Positions 24,823 through 32,730 of a DNA stretch of 53,055 nucleotides are shown one piece after another. A program made the translations under genes and the position numbers. The DNA lies in contig JASHRF010000065.1 in NCBI GenBank assembly GCA_030037545.1, positions 1-53,055 on the forward strand, given 5' to 3'. Source of the DNA: Acidobacteriaceae bacterium. Its GTDB lineage: Bacteria; Acidobacteriota; Terriglobia; Terriglobales; Acidobacteriaceae. The notes under the pieces were generated by a model. The model did not search any database. It was not told the DNA's origin and saw only the letters and a program-made list of their open reading frames with translations. The number at the start of each line of letters is the position of its first letter. Within the stretch, counting starts at the first letter, position 1.

Positions 24823-25874
24823 GGCTGCATCCCCGGCCGCGGCGGCATGAGGAAGTTGACCGGCTTGATCTGCTCATCTCTAAGTTGACGGCCCGTGTAG
24901 TGGACGAAGACATCGTCGAGCGTAGTGTTCTGCACGCTGAGCGAAGAAAGCGTGGCGCCGTGCTCGGCGGCCATTTGCACCAGTTCCAGCGTGGTCTTCG
25001 ATCCCGAGGTGCTGAGCACGCGGTAAAAGCCGGCACTCTCCGGCTGCACGCTGCTGACGCCAGCCAGCTTCTTCAGCAGCTCTTCCCATTGCGGCGATTC
25101 GTGGTCGAACTGCACTTCCACCACGTTGGCGCCGGCCACGCTGTTTTTGAGCTCGGTGGGCGTGCCCAGCGCCACCAGCTTTCCGTGATCGACGATGGCG
25201 ATGCGGTCGCAGAGCTTGTCGGCTTCTTCCATGTAGTGAGTGGTGATGAGGATGGTGAGGTCGCGCGTGGCTTTCAGGTGATTCAGCATCTCCCACACCG
25301 CGATGCGCGAGACCGGATCGAGGCCGGTGGTGGGCTCGTCGAGAAAGAAGATGCGCGGATCGTGAACCAGGCCGCGGGCGATTTCAAGACGGCGTCTCAT
25401 GCCGCCGGAGAGCGTTTTGGTCTGCGCGCCGCGCCACTTGGTCAGGTCCACGGCTTCCAGCACCTCGGCAATGTTTTTCTCGCGCTGGGCGCGGGGCACG
25501 CTGTAGAGCTTGGCGTAGATGAGCAGGTTTTCTTCGACAGTGAGATCGGGATCGCTGGTGAGGGCCTGCGGAATGACGCCGATCATGCGCCGCACATCGT
25601 CGGGATCTTTGCTCACATCGTGGCCGGCTACCAGCGCCCGGCCCGCGGTGACGGGAATGAGCGTGGTCATCATGCGGATGAGGGTGCTTTTTCCCGCGCC
25701 ATTGGGGCCCAGCAAGCCAAAGATCTCGCCGTCGGCCACGTGGAACGTAATATCCTTTACGGCTTCGAAGTCGCCATAACGCTTGACGATATTCTCGACG
25801 GCGATGGCAGCCGGGCGCTCCACAATGGGTCGTGCCGCGCCGCCGTTGGCCGCAAATCCATTTGCCGCGCTCAT
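24819..25874 (-). CDS. ABC exporter ATP-binding protein (YbhF/CcmA-like)
   Basis: A 351-residue ATPase. ATG 25874 (MSAANGFAANG) overlaps the HlyD stop codon by four bases, whereas the longer upstream reading would have to run through the HlyD gene. Walker A is GPNGAGKSTL, the signature is LSGGMRRRLEIA, Walker B is IFFLDEPTTGLD, followed by TTHYMEEADKLCD, all typical of DrrA/CcmA-type drug or lipid exporters. A C-terminal domain of about 100 residues follows. Unlike E. coli YbhF it contains a single ATPase domain. Substrate is unknown. Confidence 0.92.
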   Translation of the reverse strand: MSAANGFAANGGAARPIVERPAAIAVENIVKRYGDFEAVKDITFHVADGEIFGLLGPNGAGKSTLIRMMTTLIPVTAGRALVAGHDVSKDPDDVRRMIGVIPQALTSDPDLTVEENLLIYAKLYSVPRAQREKNIAEVLEAVDLTKWRGAQTKTLSGGMRRRLEIARGLVHDPRIFFLDEPTTGLDPVSRIAVWEMLNHLKATRDLTILITTHYMEEADKLCDRIAIVDHGKLVALGTPTELKNSVAGANVVEVQFDHESPQWEELLKKLAGVSSVQPESAGFYRVLSTSGSKTTLELVQMAAEHGATLSSLSVQNTTLDDVFVHYTGRQLRDEQIKPVNFLMPPRPGMQP

Positions 25875-26932
25875 CTCTTCACCAGCTTGTTGGGGATATA
25901 GATTTCGGCGGTCATGCCGGGCACGAACTCTTCGCCGGGATTGGGAATCAGAAGCTTCAACTGCACGGTCTTGATGTCGCGCTTCATCCGGCTCACGTCG
26001 CGTTGGGTGGCAAAATCGGCCTCCGTCATTTTGGAGATGACCTTGCCCCGCACGGTGGCCCCGCTGGGCATGACCACGCGCAGGCTGTCGCCGAGCTTGA
26101 CGGAGTCGGCCTCGGTTTCCGGCACCGGTGCGTAAACCCACGTCTGGGATAGATCCATGATGGTGACGATAGGCGTGGCTTCCTGCACCACTTCACCCTG
26201 GCGAGCGGCCCACACGTTGACCACGCCATCGACAGGCGAAATGATCTCGGAGTAATCGCGCTCCACGCGCGCCTCGGCGGCCAGCGCGCGGGCATTGGCT
26301 TCAGTGTCGCGAGCCTCATCCACCGTGCGTGCGGAAACCGCGATCAACAGCTCGTGCGCTTTGGCCTCGCGCAGCGACGCTTCAGCCGCGTTCAGATTGC
26401 CGCGAGCGGTGGCGATCGCAGCTTCATCGGCCTGGAGGCTGGTGACGGCATCCTCCTTGGCCTGCGCGCTCATGATTCCCTGCGCCGCTAGGGCCACGGT
26501 GCGGCTGGTGTCGGCCTGCTGATGGGCATAATTTGCCTGCGCCTGCGCCAGCGTGGCCTGCGCGGCTCTTACCTGGGCTTCAGCAACGGCGGTGGCGTTC
26601 GAGGTTTCGCCGCGGTTTTCGCGCTCGGTTTCGCGCTCTTCGCTCAAGTGCCATTTCTCGCCCGCGGCTGTGGCTTCGGCGGCTTGGAGCGCCGCTTGCA
26701 GGTCCTGGCTTTCAATGGTGGCAATCAACTGCCCGGCCTTGACGCTGTCGCCCTCCTTGACCAGGAGGGTCTGGATGCGCCCGGCGATCTTGGAGCTGAC
26801 CACCACCTCGTTGGCGTCCACGGTGCCGATGACCTGCAATTCGCTGTTGCGCGGTGTGCTGAGCAGGTACCAGATGAGCGAGCCCACCGTGAGTACGCCG
26901 AGAATGACAAAAACCCGGTTACGTGCGTTCAC
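25871..26932 (-). CDS. HlyD-family membrane-fusion (periplasmic adaptor) protein
   Basis: A 353-residue adaptor starting at GTG 26932. It has one N-terminal membrane anchor (VFVILGVLTVGSLIWYLL), a split lipoyl/barrel domain (VSSKIAGRIQTLLVKEGDSVKAG ... ISPVDGVVNVWAARQGEVV) and a long alpha-helical hairpin rich in Ala, Gln and Glu (residues about 75-200). It links the inner-membrane ABC permease to an outer-membrane channel, which is not encoded nearby. GTGA and ATGA overlaps couple it to both neighbours. Closest named relative by architecture: YbhG. Confidence 0.9.
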   Translation of the reverse strand: MNARNRVFVILGVLTVGSLIWYLLSTPRNSELQVIGTVDANEVVVSSKIAGRIQTLLVKEGDSVKAGQLIATIESQDLQAALQAAEATAAGEKWHLSEERETERENRGETSNATAVAEAQVRAAQATLAQAQANYAHQQADTSRTVALAAQGIMSAQAKEDAVTSLQADEAAIATARGNLNAAEASLREAKAHELLIAVSARTVDEARDTEANARALAAEARVERDYSEIISPVDGVVNVWAARQGEVVQEATPIVTIMDLSQTWVYAPVPETEADSVKLGDSLRVVMPSGATVRGKVISKMTEADFATQRDVSRMKRDIKTVQLKLLIPNPGEEFVPGMTAEIYIPNKLVKR

Positions 26933-27681
26933 TTGGCTTTCACCTCGAAGATTTTGAATGAGGAACTGGCCTCGGGCATGGGAGTATCGGCGAGCACGCG
27001 GCGGGCGATTTCAGCGCCGTGTTCCCGGTCTTTGAAGATGGCCTGGCCCAAAAACTCGACCAGGGCAATGCGGCGGGCACGCAGGGCTTCCGGCGCGAAC
27101 GGCTCGAATGGCGCCATGGCAAGCCGCCACACCGGCGCGCTGAGGAAATAGAAGACGTTCATGCCCAGCGCGGCGAGCGGAATTTGGAGCCAGTCGACTT
27201 CGACCAGCTCACCCGATGCGATGCCCTCGTGCACCAGGGACTGAAACATGGCTTGAAGCGGCCCAAAGACGCGCTTAACCAGAAGTGGCAGGGCGCCCTC
27301 TTCGCCCTCGTGGAGGCGCATCATCTCCTGTTGCATCAGGCTCTGGAACTCCAACTGGGTGAGCAGGCGATCAAAATGATCCAGGGCGGTGCGCAGGACA
27401 CGTTCGCCGGGACTGGCCTCGCGGAGAAAAACCGCCATGGAGCGGTCGCGGACCCGTCCGGCGACCATTTCCAGAGCCGCAAGATAGAGCCTCTCCTTGC
27501 TCTCGAAGTAATAGTAGATAAGAGCTTTATTGATGCCGGCGGCGGCGGCGATCTGTTCGGTACGGGCGCCGGCCAGACCCTTGGCGCTGAATTCCTTCAA
27601 CGCAGCGTCGAGAATGCGGTCGCGAGTCTCCGCTGAGCGGTCGGCCAATGGATCGTGGGTGGAGTGTGGTTGGGCAATCAT
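26929..27681 (-). CDS. TetR-family transcriptional regulator (CecR-like)
   Basis: A 250-residue regulator. The N-terminal helix-turn-helix is canonical (TRDRILDAALKEFSAKG ... TEQIAAAAGINKALIYYYF). The C-terminal ligand-binding part resembles the CecR/YbiH group, and gene order (regulator, HlyD, ABC ATPase, ABC permease) matches E. coli cecR-ybhG-ybhF-ybhS/R. It is the first gene of the operon and sits directly behind a perfect palindrome, so autorepression is very likely. No Shine-Dalgarno is visible before ATG 27681; the transcript may be leaderless or nearly so. Confidence 0.9.
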   Translation of the reverse strand: MIAQPHSTHDPLADRSAETRDRILDAALKEFSAKGLAGARTEQIAAAAGINKALIYYYFESKERLYLAALEMVAGRVRDRSMAVFLREASPGERVLRTALDHFDRLLTQLEFQSLMQQEMMRLHEGEEGALPLLVKRVFGPLQAMFQSLVHEGIASGELVEVDWLQIPLAALGMNVFYFLSAPVWRLAMAPFEPFAPEALRARRIALVEFLGQAIFKDREHGAEIARRVLADTPMPEASSSFKIFEVKAK

Positions 27682-27686
27682 GTTTA

Positions 27687-27700
27687 ACTAACTGGTTAGT
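27687..27700. promoter_or_regulatory. Palindromic TetR operator
   Basis: ACTAAC-TG-GTTAGT is a perfect 14-bp inverted repeat, extended to TTT ... AAA on both sides with one unpaired base each. Its edge is five bases from the regulator's ATG. The position is that of an autorepressor site overlapping the transcription start. Confidence 0.8.
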
Positions 27701-27803
27701 AAAATAACCTAGACCGCCCAGGAATGCAAGGGCTTCCCCTGCGGCACAGCGGAATTGGCTTGGGGTAGCCTTTTGGCTGTCGCGGCCGTTTCCCTGAAAT
27801 GCA

Positions 27804-27834
27804 AAAGAGGCCCCTCGCAGGCGCGGGCCTCTTT
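27804..27834 (-). terminator. Intrinsic terminator, probably bidirectional
   Basis: AAAGAGGCCC (27804-27813) pairs with GGGCCTCTTT (27825-27834) around an 11-base loop. On the minus strand the hairpin ends in a short T-run, 40 bp after the 36-residue protein's stop codon. It insulates that gene from the TetR promoter. Confidence 0.85.
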
Positions 27835-27871
27835 GTGTGTGGGGAACGCAGCGCTGACGGGGCGGACGCGC

Positions 27872-27982
27872 CTATTTGGGCGGGGCGGGCGTGAAGATTT
27901 CCCGCTTGCGGCCGGGTTCCGGCTTGGGCTTGGGTTTGGGCGCTTTCTTGGTTTCCTTACGGCCTTTGTCTTTGTTTCCCAT
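27872..27982 (-). CDS. 36-residue Lys/Pro-rich basic protein
   Basis: ATG 27982 to TAG 27872 encodes MGNKDKGRKETKKAPKPKPK followed by PEPGRKREIFTPAPPK. It is strongly basic, Pro-rich and probably disordered. A dedicated terminator sits 40 bp downstream, which supports a real transcription unit. Short MGNKD-type basic proteins recur in several bacterial groups without a known role; nucleic-acid binding would be a guess. An in-frame ATG at 27994 would add four residues. No strong ribosome-binding site is visible. Confidence 0.6.
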   Translation of the reverse strand: MGNKDKGRKETKKAPKPKPKPEPGRKREIFTPAPPK

Positions 27983-28012
27983 GGGTCCAAGCATGACACA
28001 AAAAGGTGGCCG

Positions 28013-28100
28013 GCGGAAAGGGGGGATGGACGAGGGACCGAGGGACAAAGAGCCAAGGGGACCCAGGGCAAAGAAGGGACAACGGGACTGCCGGGCAGCG
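28013..28100. repeat. GGGAC-rich low-complexity intergenic tract
   Basis: Repeated GGGAC/GGGACC units with AAGG spacers (GAGGGACCGAGGGACAAAG and similar) between the 36-residue gene and the VWFA gene. A related short tract lies at 34796-34826. Probably a simple-sequence remnant; no gene is seen. Confidence 0.5.
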
Positions 28101-28165
28101 CCGGCCTGCCTCGCAACGAGAAATGGGGCCGTTGCGTGTTGGACCGGCGTCAAGAGGCATCGCCG

Positions 28166-29122
28166 TTACTGCGCTGCCGCGCCGCCGGGATGGACGAACA
28201 CTTCTTTGGGCGCATCGACCTTGGCTGCGGGAACGCTGAGTTTGAAGTCGAGGTTCTCAACCTGGGGGCTGTTGCCCTTGAGCGGGGCGGTAAACTCCAA
28301 CCCGAACTGGTTGTCGAGGCGGCGGCGCAGATCCTGGAAATAGGGCTGGAAGGTGACCGGGTTTCCGAAGCCTTCCCAGTAGCTGTTCCCGCCCGTGGCC
28401 TCGGTGACTTCGAGCATGAGATTCTGGCCGGCGCTCTGCTCAAAACCCATGCGGCTGATGCGGCCAACGTCGGCCCAGTAGAGGAAGTAGACCACCAGGT
28501 TGTGCCGTACCGCGTCGCCGATGGCTGCATGCACATAAGGGTCTTCGGGATCGTAGTGCATATCGTAATAGTCGATGCCGTCGGAGATCATGACTACGAT
28601 GCGGCGCGCGGAGCGGTCATGGGAAGGCCAGTGTTTGGCCAGGTCCGAGAGGCAAAAATAGGGGCTGGCGCTTTGGTCGATGGGTCCGGAAGTCACGTGC
28701 AGGGCCTGAAGAACCTGGGACGGGTTCGAGGAGAGCGGCTGTTGAGAAGCGAAGACGGCGGTGCCATTCTCCATGTAGGCGATGGCCATCTTGGTGTTGG
28801 GCGGCATTTCCTGCACGAAATGGCTGATCTCGTTCATCTGCGTGCCCAGGCTGGCGCGCGCCGACCCGTCAATGAGGAAAACCAGCTCCACGGGGCTGTT
28901 GGCGCCCTGGAGCGGAGACCAGCCGGTGACTTGCGCGTCCTTGCCGCCAACCTTGATCTGCTTGATGTCCTGCTGCGAGACGTTGAGCTGTTGTTCGCTG
29001 GATTTGTTGGGTAGAACGGTGACCACGGCGGCGCCCTGGCCGGAAAGATCGCCATTCTGTGCAAGTGCTCCGGAGGCCGCAACCAGCAGGGCGGCGACGG
29101 AACAGAGCAATTTACTCTTCAT
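28166..29122 (-). CDS. Secreted VWFA-domain protein (acidobacterial VWFA-related type)
   Basis: A 318-residue exported protein. ATG 29122 is fixed by an AGGGAGG site at ideal distance and opens onto a signal peptide (MKSKLLCSVAALLVAASGALA). The remainder is a von Willebrand factor A domain: ELVFLIDGSARASLG is a MIDAS-like strand (D-G-S in place of the canonical DxSxS), RIVVMISDGIDYYD carries the second metal-site Asp, and a C-terminal beta-rich extension follows. This matches the VWFA-related family expanded in Acidobacteria. It is divergent from the fumarase gene. Partner protein is unknown. Confidence 0.8.
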   Translation of the reverse strand: MKSKLLCSVAALLVAASGALAQNGDLSGQGAAVVTVLPNKSSEQQLNVSQQDIKQIKVGGKDAQVTGWSPLQGANSPVELVFLIDGSARASLGTQMNEISHFVQEMPPNTKMAIAYMENGTAVFASQQPLSSNPSQVLQALHVTSGPIDQSASPYFCLSDLAKHWPSHDRSARRIVVMISDGIDYYDMHYDPEDPYVHAAIGDAVRHNLVVYFLYWADVGRISRMGFEQSAGQNLMLEVTEATGGNSYWEGFGNPVTFQPYFQDLRRRLDNQFGLEFTAPLKGNSPQVENLDFKLSVPAAKVDAPKEVFVHPGGAAAQ

Positions 29123-29278
29123 CGGAACCTCCCTATGGGCGCCGTGGGTATCGATCTGCGGTGGCGCCGTACACATGATTAGATGCTCTGGATTGGAAAT
29201 TGTTGTGGTGACGGCAGATGGCGGGCAGGCAGCCGGAGATGGGCGTCATCCTTTACCCTAGAAATTCAAGGGGCGTTT

Positions 29279-30805
29279 ATGACCGTCATTCGCCAGGAAG
29301 ACTTGATTGTCAGCGTGGCCGGCGCGCTGCAGTACATCAGCTACTATCATCCAGTGGATTACATCCGCAGCCTCGCTGAGGCGTATGAGCGGGAGCAGTC
29401 GCCGGCGGCGCGGGATGCCATGGCGCAGATTCTGGTCAACAGCCGCATGTGCTTCGAGGGGCATCGGCCTATCTGCCAGGACACCGGGATTGTGACTGCG
29501 TTCGTGAAGGTGGGCATGGACGCGCAGTTTGCGGCTGCGCCAGGCCAGGAGCGGATGGACATGCAGCAGATGATCGACGAGGGGGTGCGGCGGGCGTATC
29601 TCGATCCGGACAACAAGCTGCGCGCGTCGCTGCTCGCCGATCCGGCGGGAGCGCGAAAGAACACCGGCGACAATACGCCGGCGTGCGTGGCCGTGGAGCT
29701 GGTGAAGGGCGACAAGGTTGAAGTGACGGTGGCGGCCAAGGGCGGAGGATCGGAAGCCAAGAGCAAGTTCACCATGCTGAATCCTTCGGACTCGGTGGTG
29801 GATTGGGTGGTGAAGACAGTGCCTTCGATGGGCGCGGGATGGTGTCCGCCGGGGATGCTGGGGATTGGGATTGGCGGAACGGCGGAAAAGGCCATGCTGC
29901 TGGCCAAGGCCGCGCTGATGGAGCCGATCAACATTCACGAGCTGCAGGCCCGGGGGGCGAAGACGACGGCGGAGAAACTACGGCTGGAAATTTACGACAA
30001 GGTGAACCGGCTGGGAATTGGCGCGCAGGGTTTGGGCGGGCTGACGACGGTGCTGGACGTGAAGGTGCTCGATTATCCATGTCACGCGGCGAACCTTCCG
30101 GTGGCGATCATTCCCAACTGCGCGGCCACGCGCCACGCGCATATTGTGCTCGACGGTTCGGGACCGGTGTATCTCGATCCGCCCAGCCTGGAGGACTGGC
30201 CGAAGCTGACCTACGATGTTTCCGGCGCGCGGCGAGTGAACCTGGACACGGTGACGCGCGAAGAAGTGGCGACGTGGAAGCCGGGCGAGGTGCTGCTTCT
30301 GACCGGAAAGCTGCTGACGGGGCGCGACGCCGCGCACAAGCGCATGAGTGAGATGCTGAATCGCGGCGAGAAGCTGCCGGTCGATCTCCGCGGCCGGTTT
30401 ATTTACTACGTAGGGCCGGTGCAACCGGTGCGCGACGAGGTGATTGGGCCGGCGGGACCGACCACGGCCACGCGCATGGACAAGTACACGCGCCAGATGC
30501 TGGCCGAGACCGGATTGCTGGGCATGGTGGGTAAGGCGGAGCGCGGGCCGGCGGCGATTGAAGCCATCCGCGAATTCGGTGCCGTATACCTGATGGCGGT
30601 GGGCGGCGCGGCGTACCTGGTGGCCAAGGCGATCACAGGGTCGCGGCTGCTGGCATTTGGCGACCTGGGTATGGAAGCGATCTACGAATTCGAAGTGCGC
30701 GATATGCCGGTAACAGTGGCCGTGGATGCGAAGGGAACGAGCGTGCACCAGACCGGCCCGGCGGAGTGGGCGCGGCGGATTGCGGGAATTCCCATACTTC
30801 AGTAA
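29279..30805 (+). CDS. fumA: Fumarate hydratase class I (iron-sulfur)
   Basis: A 508-residue cytosolic enzyme interconverting fumarate and malate in the TCA cycle. The alpha and beta parts are fused as in FumA/FumB. Cluster-ligand cysteines are present in NSRMCFEGHRPICQDTG and in PNCAATRHAHIVLDG; WCPPGMLGIGIGG and the C-terminal half with PTTATRMD and GGAAYLVAKAI follow the family pattern. ATG 29279 has AAGGGG upstream; the frame opens further left without a start signal. Single-gene transcription is likely. Whether it prefers fumarate or another hydroxyacid cannot be read. Confidence 0.92.
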   Translation: MTVIRQEDLIVSVAGALQYISYYHPVDYIRSLAEAYEREQSPAARDAMAQILVNSRMCFEGHRPICQDTGIVTAFVKVGMDAQFAAAPGQERMDMQQMIDEGVRRAYLDPDNKLRASLLADPAGARKNTGDNTPACVAVELVKGDKVEVTVAAKGGGSEAKSKFTMLNPSDSVVDWVVKTVPSMGAGWCPPGMLGIGIGGTAEKAMLLAKAALMEPINIHELQARGAKTTAEKLRLEIYDKVNRLGIGAQGLGGLTTVLDVKVLDYPCHAANLPVAIIPNCAATRHAHIVLDGSGPVYLDPPSLEDWPKLTYDVSGARRVNLDTVTREEVATWKPGEVLLLTGKLLTGRDAAHKRMSEMLNRGEKLPVDLRGRFIYYVGPVQPVRDEVIGPAGPTTATRMDKYTRQMLAETGLLGMVGKAERGPAAIEAIREFGAVYLMAVGGAAYLVAKAITGSRLLAFGDLGMEAIYEFEVRDMPVTVAVDAKGTSVHQTGPAEWARRIAGIPILQ

Positions 30806-30858
30806 AGCAGTTGCCGGTGATCGGTGGTCAGCGCCGAAGCGTCACGCAGCGCGGGAGG

Positions 30859-31647
30859 TTACTGCTTTCCGAAGCGGTAGACGAGGCCGATGGTGAAGCC
30901 GCGGCTGGCCTGGACGGTTGAGCCGAAGCCGTTGAAGAAGTACTCCGGTGCGAGGCGGACGGCTATGCCGGGCGAAATGTTGTATTCGCCCAGGATGGCT
31001 ACGCTGGCGGCGAAGGTGTTGCCGTCGGGCCAGAGGAGACAAGTACTGGGGGCGCCATCGGGGCCGTTGTTACAGAGGCTTCCTTCACCATTTGTATCGC
31101 CGGTGAAGTTGCCGAGGGCCCAGCCGCCTTCGGCGCGGCCGGAGATGGAGTATTTGGGTTGAAGATAGAAGCGATAGGTGGGGCCGAGCATCACGTCGTA
31201 CTGGCTGATCCTGGGGCGTGTGTTCGCGCCTTGTGTTTCTTCGTGAATGCCTACATAAGCCTCTCCGAAGTAACCGCGGGCTTCTAGATTTAGGCCCATG
31301 CGCTCGCTGTAATAGCGGGTGAGGCCGGTGTCCCAGGCGTACCAGGTGAGGCGCTGTTCGTTTGGTCCCGGCGTGAAGCGCAGATAGCCAAGTTGGGCGT
31401 AAGTGTCGAAGCGGTGGTCGTAGGCGTCGTGGATGGCAGCGGCGCGGCGCTGCTCGCGGCGCAGGCGGATGCGGGCTGCCACGGTCAATTGCCCCTGAGT
31501 TTCGCCGTTAGGTTGCTGTGCCTGGTTCTGGCTGGACGATGATCCCGACGGAGGATCGGGGGGATTGGTGCTGGAGCTCTGCGCCAGCACCGGAAGAACT
31601 GGCAAACTCAACGCCAGAAACAGGGCAAAAGGTCGAAAAGAGTGCAT
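30859..31647 (-). CDS. Outer-membrane beta-barrel-like protein
   Basis: A 262-residue exported protein (signal MHSFRPFALFLALSLPVLPVLA) with a Ser/Pro/Gln-rich linker and then alternating amphipathic strands ending in GFTIGLVYRFGKQ. The terminal pattern and the repeated aromatic strands (TYAQLGYLRFTPG, YSISGRAEGGWALGNF, IAVRLAPEYFFNGFG) fit an eight-strand-like outer-membrane barrel. The two cysteines in LCNNGPDGAPSTCL could form a loop disulfide. ATG 31647 follows a GGAGG-containing leader. No specific family is recognised. It is divergent from the cytochrome c gene. Confidence 0.7.
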   Translation of the reverse strand: MHSFRPFALFLALSLPVLPVLAQSSSTNPPDPPSGSSSSQNQAQQPNGETQGQLTVAARIRLRREQRRAAAIHDAYDHRFDTYAQLGYLRFTPGPNEQRLTWYAWDTGLTRYYSERMGLNLEARGYFGEAYVGIHEETQGANTRPRISQYDVMLGPTYRFYLQPKYSISGRAEGGWALGNFTGDTNGEGSLCNNGPDGAPSTCLLWPDGNTFAASVAILGEYNISPGIAVRLAPEYFFNGFGSTVQASRGFTIGLVYRFGKQ

Positions 31648-31899
31648 TGCGTTCTTCAATTCCTCCACGGGAGCGCGGGAGCAGACGACGGCTCGATTTT
31701 GAGGCTTCCCTCTAGGTATTAAATCATCTTGGGGCAGGGTCGCGAGCGCGGCTGGCTTCGTTTGCTTCCAGGCGTGGCCTTTGCTTTCAGAAGCGGGTGC
31801 GATTGTCCAGTGATTAGCGGGTTTCATTCCCATCAGGCTTTGAACCCAAAACGCCGGCCACTGCCGTAGGATGGAGTCACCGGAGGTGATTGCGGATCT

Positions 31900-32463
31900 A
31901 TGGGCCGCTTCATGGTGGGCATCCTGGTGGGGCTGGCGATTGCTCCATGTATCGTTCTGGGCTGGTTCGAGCTGGGCCATCCCCCAGTCGCGGTTGGAGA
32001 CAAGTCGTTGCCTTACGAAGAGCAAATTGTGAGCGCTCCGCTCCATGCGCGCATCGACCGTGAGATGGTGCAGACGCCGCCCATTCAGCCGGACGAAGCG
32101 AACCTGGTGGCCGGGGCCCGAATCTATCGCGACGACTGCGCCAGCTGCCATGGACTGCACAGGCAGCTTTCGCCGTTTGCGGCGTACATGTACCCCAAGG
32201 CGCCACAGTTGTGGGAGAAGCACCACAACGACACGGTGGTGGGAGTGAGCGACGACCCGCCGGGCGAGACATATTGGAAAGTAGCGAACGGAATCCGGAT
32301 GACCGGGATGCCTTCGTTCGACGCCATTCTGACCGAGACGCAGATGTGGCAGGTGTCGCTGTTGCTGGCCAATGCCGATAAGCCGTTGCCGCCCGGTGCG
32401 GTGAATATTTTGAACGGACAGGCGGCGCCTGCGGCAACGCCGGTCCCGGCGAAAACGAAATAG
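31900..32463 (+). CDS. Membrane-anchored monohaem cytochrome c
   Basis: A 187-residue protein with an N-terminal uncleaved-looking helix (FMVGILVGLAIAPCIVLGWF), so it is probably tethered to the periplasmic face of the inner membrane. One haem-binding CASCH motif lies at about residue 81, and the distal Met candidate is in GMPSFDAIL. GARIYRDDCASCHG and QMWQVSLLLANADKPLP are typical of class I cytochromes c in electron transfer. The C-terminus is Ala/Pro-rich. GGAGG lies upstream of ATG 31900. No oxidase or dehydrogenase gene is adjacent. Confidence 0.88.
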   Translation: MGRFMVGILVGLAIAPCIVLGWFELGHPPVAVGDKSLPYEEQIVSAPLHARIDREMVQTPPIQPDEANLVAGARIYRDDCASCHGLHRQLSPFAAYMYPKAPQLWEKHHNDTVVGVSDDPPGETYWKVANGIRMTGMPSFDAILTETQMWQVSLLLANADKPLPPGAVNILNGQAAPAATPVPAKTK

Positions 32464-32483
32464 GGCGGAAGGGAAATGCGGCT

Positions 32484-32615
32484 ATGAAGCTGCTGGAATT
32501 GCTGCGCAACGGATTTGGATATGTGCTGCTGAGCATGGGGGTTTCGCGGCCCGCGCCCAAGCCGCGGCCGAGCTCGACTGGCCAGAGTGGAGAAAGAAAA
32601 TCCCTCCGCGGCTGA
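32484..32615 (+). CDS. Small 43-residue protein downstream of cytochrome c
   Basis: ATG 32484 to TGA 32615, 20 bp after the cytochrome c stop and preceded by GGAAGGGAAA. It begins MKLLELLRNGFGYVLLSMGV, a short amphipathic or membrane-skimming helix, then a Pro/Lys/Arg/Ser-rich tail. Spacing and ribosome-binding site suggest co-translation with the cytochrome. No family is recognised; it could be a small membrane protein accessory to the cytochrome, or a spurious frame. Confidence 0.5.
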   Translation: MKLLELLRNGFGYVLLSMGVSRPAPKPRPSSTGQSGERKSLRG

Positions 32616-32730
32616 AAACCCCCTGCTCCATGCGATCGCCACGGTCTCGCTTAAGGGTTTGATGACCCCTTCTCATTCCGATTCGTTCTAACCCGTACAA
32701 TGGACGTTGGGGGTCGAACGCACGTCCAGC

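Noticed and set aside
23584..24888. 434-codon plus-strand frame opposite the ABC-2 permease
   Set aside because: His/Asp/Gln-rich shadow of a confident permease gene.
25875..26141. N-terminal extension of the ABC ATPase reading
   Set aside because: It would overlap the HlyD gene by 270 bp; the ATG at 25874 gives a normal start and an ATGA coupling.
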